Positions 60,923 to 64,000 of a stretch of 64,000 bases of DNA are shown piece after piece; position 1 is the first letter of the stretch, and each line of letters starts with the position of its first letter. A program made the position numbers and the translations under genes. The stretch spans positions 23,490-87,489 of the forward strand of contig JBFLYP010000009.1 in NCBI GenBank assembly GCA_040756575.1, given 5' to 3'. The notes beneath the pieces are model-generated. The model did not search any database. It was not told the origin of the DNA and worked only from the letters and a program-made list of their open reading frames with translations. Source of the DNA: DTYU01 sp040756575. GTDB lineage: Bacteria; Bacillota; Desulfotomaculia; Desulfotomaculales; Ammonificaceae.

Positions 60923-61372
60923 TTATCTTTTCGATTCCGAATCGACGATTAAGGTCACCGGGCCGTCGTTTACTATTTCGACCAGCATCCTTGCCTGGAA
61001 CCGGCCTTCCGCGGTTACGACGCCGCGGGCGCCGAGTTCGGCGATAAAGTCGCGGTACAGCGGTTCGGCCACGGCTGGCGGCGCTGCACCGGTGAAACTC
61101 GGGCGGCGGCCGCGCCGGCAGTCGCCGTACAGGGTAAACTGAGAGACGACCAGCACCGCGCCCCCTGCGTCAAGCACCGAGCGGTTCATCTTGCCCTCAC
61201 GGTCCTCGAAAATCCGCAGGTTGGCGATCTTTTCCGCTAAGTACCGGGCATCCGCCGGGGTATCGTCCGCTTTTACTCCGAGCAACACCACGAGGCCGCG
61301 TCCGATGCTGGCAACGGTGTTACCGTCGATATAGACCGCACCGCGCGCTGCGCGCTGCACTACCGCTCTCAC
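60923..61372 (-). CDS. dtd: D-aminoacyl-tRNA deacylase
   Basis: 149 residues, start MRAVVQRAARGAV. The active-site motifs SQFTLYGD and the C-terminal NDGPVT cross-subunit GxP are present. It removes D-amino acids and glycine mischarged on tRNA. The usual upstream relA is absent; instead 61373-61574 is gene-free and contains small palindromes (GACGATgaATCGTC). Confidence 0.96.
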   Translation of the reverse strand: MRAVVQRAARGAVYIDGNTVASIGRGLVVLLGVKADDTPADARYLAEKIANLRIFEDREGKMNRSVLDAGGAVLVVSQFTLYGDCRRGRRPSFTGAAPPAVAEPLYRDFIAELGARGVVTAEGRFQARMLVEIVNDGPVTLIVDSESKR

Positions 61373-61574
61373 GTTTTATCCTCCGTTTTCCGCGCTGCAC
61401 ATCCAGTTGTAAAGCGAGCCCGCCCAGTAGCCCCGCGGCAGGGGCCCCGCCTCAGTAGAAGTGAGGGTGGTGGGGTCCATTCAACGTTTAACGTTGCTAA
61501 AAGGCCGAAGCAAAGCAATTCAATCATTTTCATTCCCGGTCAGGACGATGAATCGTCGCGAATGACTCCCCTGT

Positions 61575-63746
61575 TTAACTGCGTGGACGCGGCGCCCGCA
61601 GGAACCGCACTATTGCTGCCGCCGCCTCCTCACGCTTTACGACCACAGCGGGGCCAAAATCGCTGCCCGGCCACGGAAAGAGCTTCAACCCCCAGGCCAG
61701 CGCGGCGTAGCCCCGGTCCGCCGCCGGCACGCGCGCAGCATTCGCGAAGGGCAGCCGGTAAAGCTCCGGTAACTCCGCCACCGGCCGGTAGCCGAGGCCC
61801 CGCACTAACAGCCGCGCTAACTCCAGGCGCGTTACCGGCCGGGCCGGGGCCACCTCCGCCGCCTCGATAATCCCGCGCAGCCGCGCCTGCTCATAAGCCT
61901 CGCCGTACCAAGGCGCACCTCCCGCCGCCTGCGGCACCGCCACCGGGCTTTGCGCCAACACGATCATCGCCACCAATTCCGCCTGCGTTACGGGGTCGCG
62001 GGGGCGGAAGCGGCCTTGGCAGCCCTTGACGACACCCGCTTCCTTCAAGAGGCCGATCTCCTGCGCGAAGCGGCTCCCCGCCACGTCGCTGAAGGCGGGC
62101 GCCGGTTTCACCGTTACCGGATTTCCTTCGCAATCGATAAACTCACCGCTCTGCGCGTCGAGCCAGACCGCCGGGTAGCCCCCGGGCAGCTTCAGCGCAT
62201 AAACCAGGCGGATCTCTGCCTTCTTCCAGCCGAAAGGATCATTGGGGTCGCCGAAAACCTCCCGCGGCGTTCCGGCAACCAGCCGGGTGTAGCGAGGTTC
62301 AAAACCGAAGGCGTCGAGGTAATGCTCCAGCGCCTTTGCGGGGGTTATGGCCTCCTCCGGCGGGGGAAAGACCGCCCGGACCCACTGCCGGCTATAACCG
62401 ATCACCTCACCCGTCACGCCGTCCACCTGCACCGACAGGGAGTTGCTCGGGCACGGCAGGCCGTTGACGTACCGCTGGTAAACGCAGTTGTAAGCTGGGT
62501 TCGGGTAGGGCAGGGCGAAAAACTCGCACTGCGCGAACCGCGCCTCCGGCAAAAGGGCCGGGGCTGTTTTTTTCAGGAACTCTTCCGCTATCCGGCGCGC
62601 CTCGTCCCGGTCGAGCTTCGCTTCCTCCTGCTTTGCCGGAACCCGCGGCCGCAGCTCTTCGCTTTCTGTTGACATCACATAAAGGTGTAAAAGTTCACCG
62701 GTTACCGCGTTGACCACCGCCTCGATGCGCAGCCCGCGGTCCCTGTTGCTGAAAGAGAGGTGCCAGACCTTCTCCTCCTGCCAGGGGCCGCCGGCGTTGA
62801 GGCTGCTCCGGTCGAGGTCCGCCGCGGCGGCCTGCGGTACGAGTTCCCGCACCACCAGCACCGCCTTCGCCGCCGGGAGGAGTTCACCCACTTCCTCTAC
62901 TTCCCGCTGCTCTGCAGGAGAAAAAGCCCTCTCCCCGCCCCCGCCCGGCATCCCGAACATCTCAGCAAAAGGCGTGCCGGCGGTCGTCATTCCGGTAAGC
63001 ACCTTCCCGGTGAAGGCATCCGCCGCGAGTTCCCCTGGTTCCAGGGAATAAACCAGGCGGGGCCGCCGGCGCTCGGGGTTCTCCGGCGCTACCGGTACGA
63101 AGTACTGGAGATGGGGCTGCACCTGCTCCCGGTAGCGCTGCAGCACCTCCTCCCGCGGCAGCATCCCTTTAACCGCGGGGAAGACCGCATCCGTGGTCCA
63201 GTTCAGCGCATACTCTACCACTTCCTTGGTATTCCCGTCCACCACCACTCGCACGCCGTTTTCCGGAAAGGGAATACCCTTCACGTAACGGACGTAAATG
63301 AAAGAGTGCTGCGCCGCATCCCAAGAGCGCCCGGGCGCAGCCTCAAGCCGCAGCGCCTCCCGCTTCTGCGGGGCTAACTTTTTCACCAGCGCCTCCGCTA
63401 CCGGCCGCACCTCCTCCCGGGTGTAGCGCGGCAGGCGGCCGGCCGGCTCCCCGCCTGCCCGGAAAGAATAAAAGCTCACGATTTCACCGGTGTAAGCGTC
63501 CACATTCACGCTAACGTTCCTTGCTCCCCTGGGACTCAGCCAGTTGAGCTGCCAGAAACTTCCGAGCGGCCCCTGTTCAAAGCCGGAATTGAAAACGGTG
63601 CACTCCGGCGGGATGCTGAGGTTCGCCCGCGCGATGCGGATCGCCTGAGCCAGGCTTACCGGGATGTTTTCGCCCTGGGCCAGCGCAGGCGCAGCCACGG
63701 CCAAGAAAAGAGCGGAGAGAAACAGAATCAAGCGAAAATGGCGCAT
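61575..63746 (-). CDS. Secreted YcdB/YcdC-PepSY repeat protein with C-terminal SLH domains
   Basis: 723 residues. Signal peptide (1-23, ending PALAQG). Two long repeats of the YcdB/YcdC (DUF4901) and PepSY type follow, each with a VDAYTGEIVSFYS or VDGVTGEVIGYS turn and a FPENGVRVVVDG-like strand. The last ~190 residues are SLH-type (FSDVAGSRFAQEIGLLKEAG, FRPRDPVTQAELVAMIV), the second and third degenerate. PepSY domains often inhibit peptidases; this protein may do so at the cell wall (inference). The remaining 63747-64000 shows no gene. Confidence 0.88.
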   Translation of the reverse strand: MRHFRLILFLSALFLAVAAPALAQGENIPVSLAQAIRIARANLSIPPECTVFNSGFEQGPLGSFWQLNWLSPRGARNVSVNVDAYTGEIVSFYSFRAGGEPAGRLPRYTREEVRPVAEALVKKLAPQKREALRLEAAPGRSWDAAQHSFIYVRYVKGIPFPENGVRVVVDGNTKEVVEYALNWTTDAVFPAVKGMLPREEVLQRYREQVQPHLQYFVPVAPENPERRRPRLVYSLEPGELAADAFTGKVLTGMTTAGTPFAEMFGMPGGGGERAFSPAEQREVEEVGELLPAAKAVLVVRELVPQAAAADLDRSSLNAGGPWQEEKVWHLSFSNRDRGLRIEAVVNAVTGELLHLYVMSTESEELRPRVPAKQEEAKLDRDEARRIAEEFLKKTAPALLPEARFAQCEFFALPYPNPAYNCVYQRYVNGLPCPSNSLSVQVDGVTGEVIGYSRQWVRAVFPPPEEAITPAKALEHYLDAFGFEPRYTRLVAGTPREVFGDPNDPFGWKKAEIRLVYALKLPGGYPAVWLDAQSGEFIDCEGNPVTVKPAPAFSDVAGSRFAQEIGLLKEAGVVKGCQGRFRPRDPVTQAELVAMIVLAQSPVAVPQAAGGAPWYGEAYEQARLRGIIEAAEVAPARPVTRLELARLLVRGLGYRPVAELPELYRLPFANAARVPAADRGYAALAWGLKLFPWPGSDFGPAVVVKREEAAAAIVRFLRAPRPRS

Positions 63747-64000
63747 CCTTCCCCACCTCCACAGTTTTACTGAATTTACTTCGTTAACCAGCCGGCAAAC
63801 TCCTGCTTACCCCCTGCTTTAAATGTCCGTTAAAGTTTAACGCCTTAACGCCGGGGCTTCAAACTCGGTGGGGTTATGTGGAATATAAAACTTTTTGGCT
63901 TCAACGCTTCGCCCCTCCTCGGTCGATCAGTTGTTCTGGAGTTTGGCCTGAAGGCGTAGGTTTATCACTGAGCGTAGCAATTAGGCGATCCAGGGCCTTA

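Overview
The window looks like chromosomal DNA of a spore-forming, anaerobic, moderately GC-rich Firmicute, most like the Peptococcaceae (Desulfotomaculum/Pelotomaculum group). The evidence is spoIVFA-spoIVFB, yqfC-yqfD, the TIGR03960-TIGR03936-rng block, the hit-rpsU-yqfC-yqfD-phoH-yqfF-ybeY-cdd-era core cluster, S-layer-homology (SLH) surface proteins, a group 3b-type cytoplasmic [NiFe] hydrogenase and strong AGGAGG ribosome sites with many GTG/TTG starts. The genus assignment is inference.

Layout. 1-7.5 kb (+): end of a spoIVFA-like gene, spoIVFB, a possible MITE, two TIGR genes, ribonuclease G and gltX. 7.5-8.8 kb: tRNA-Gln, tRNA-Glu, an XRE regulator and a small zinc-ribbon gene. 8.9-18.4 kb (+): rsmE, mtaB, hit, rpsU and the sporulation/RNA-processing/GTPase cluster. 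18.5-26.5 kb: mgtE, ubiX, a lone cas6, gene remnants, a frameshifted SLH protein and a secreted HExxH protein. 26.7-32 kb (+): murJ, small proteins, an AI-2E-type permease and a two-gene ABC exporter. 32-36.6 kb (-): an agr-type peptide-signal locus (membrane sensor-like protein, agrB, agrD) followed by a GGDEF/HD-GYP protein, with a second diguanylate cyclase upstream. 37-46 kb: UPP-synthase-like protein, a cytoplasmic ModA-like protein, the hydrogenase operon hydB-hydG-hydD-hydA plus maturation protease (-), and an amino-acid permease. 46-64 kb: MBL hydrolase, tRNA-Leu, CorA, HflX, two receiver-type regulators lacking the phospho-acceptor Asp, a repeat-rich island with surface-protein remnants, a large SLH protein, a GT-C-like membrane protein, a YyaL gene interrupted by an in-frame TAG, YqgX-like hydrolase, dtd and a YcdB/SLH protein.

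Most notable points. Two unrelated genes (gltX and the amino-acid permease) appear to begin at ATC, each exactly 9 nt after a perfect Shine-Dalgarno, with conserved N-terminal residues upstream of the first ATG/GTG/TTG. The agrBD locus has no histidine kinase or response regulator in the window; it carries only a kinase-less sensor-like membrane protein and is followed by a c-di-GMP enzyme. A roughly 100-bp hairpin element occurs, in the same orientation, in front of both hydG and a LuxR-type regulator gene. Several surface-protein genes are broken (frameshifts at 24.7, 53.1 and 56.3 kb), and short dispersed repeats are concentrated around 50.6-56.6 kb.

All function calls come from reading the sequence and remembered family features; no database search was run.
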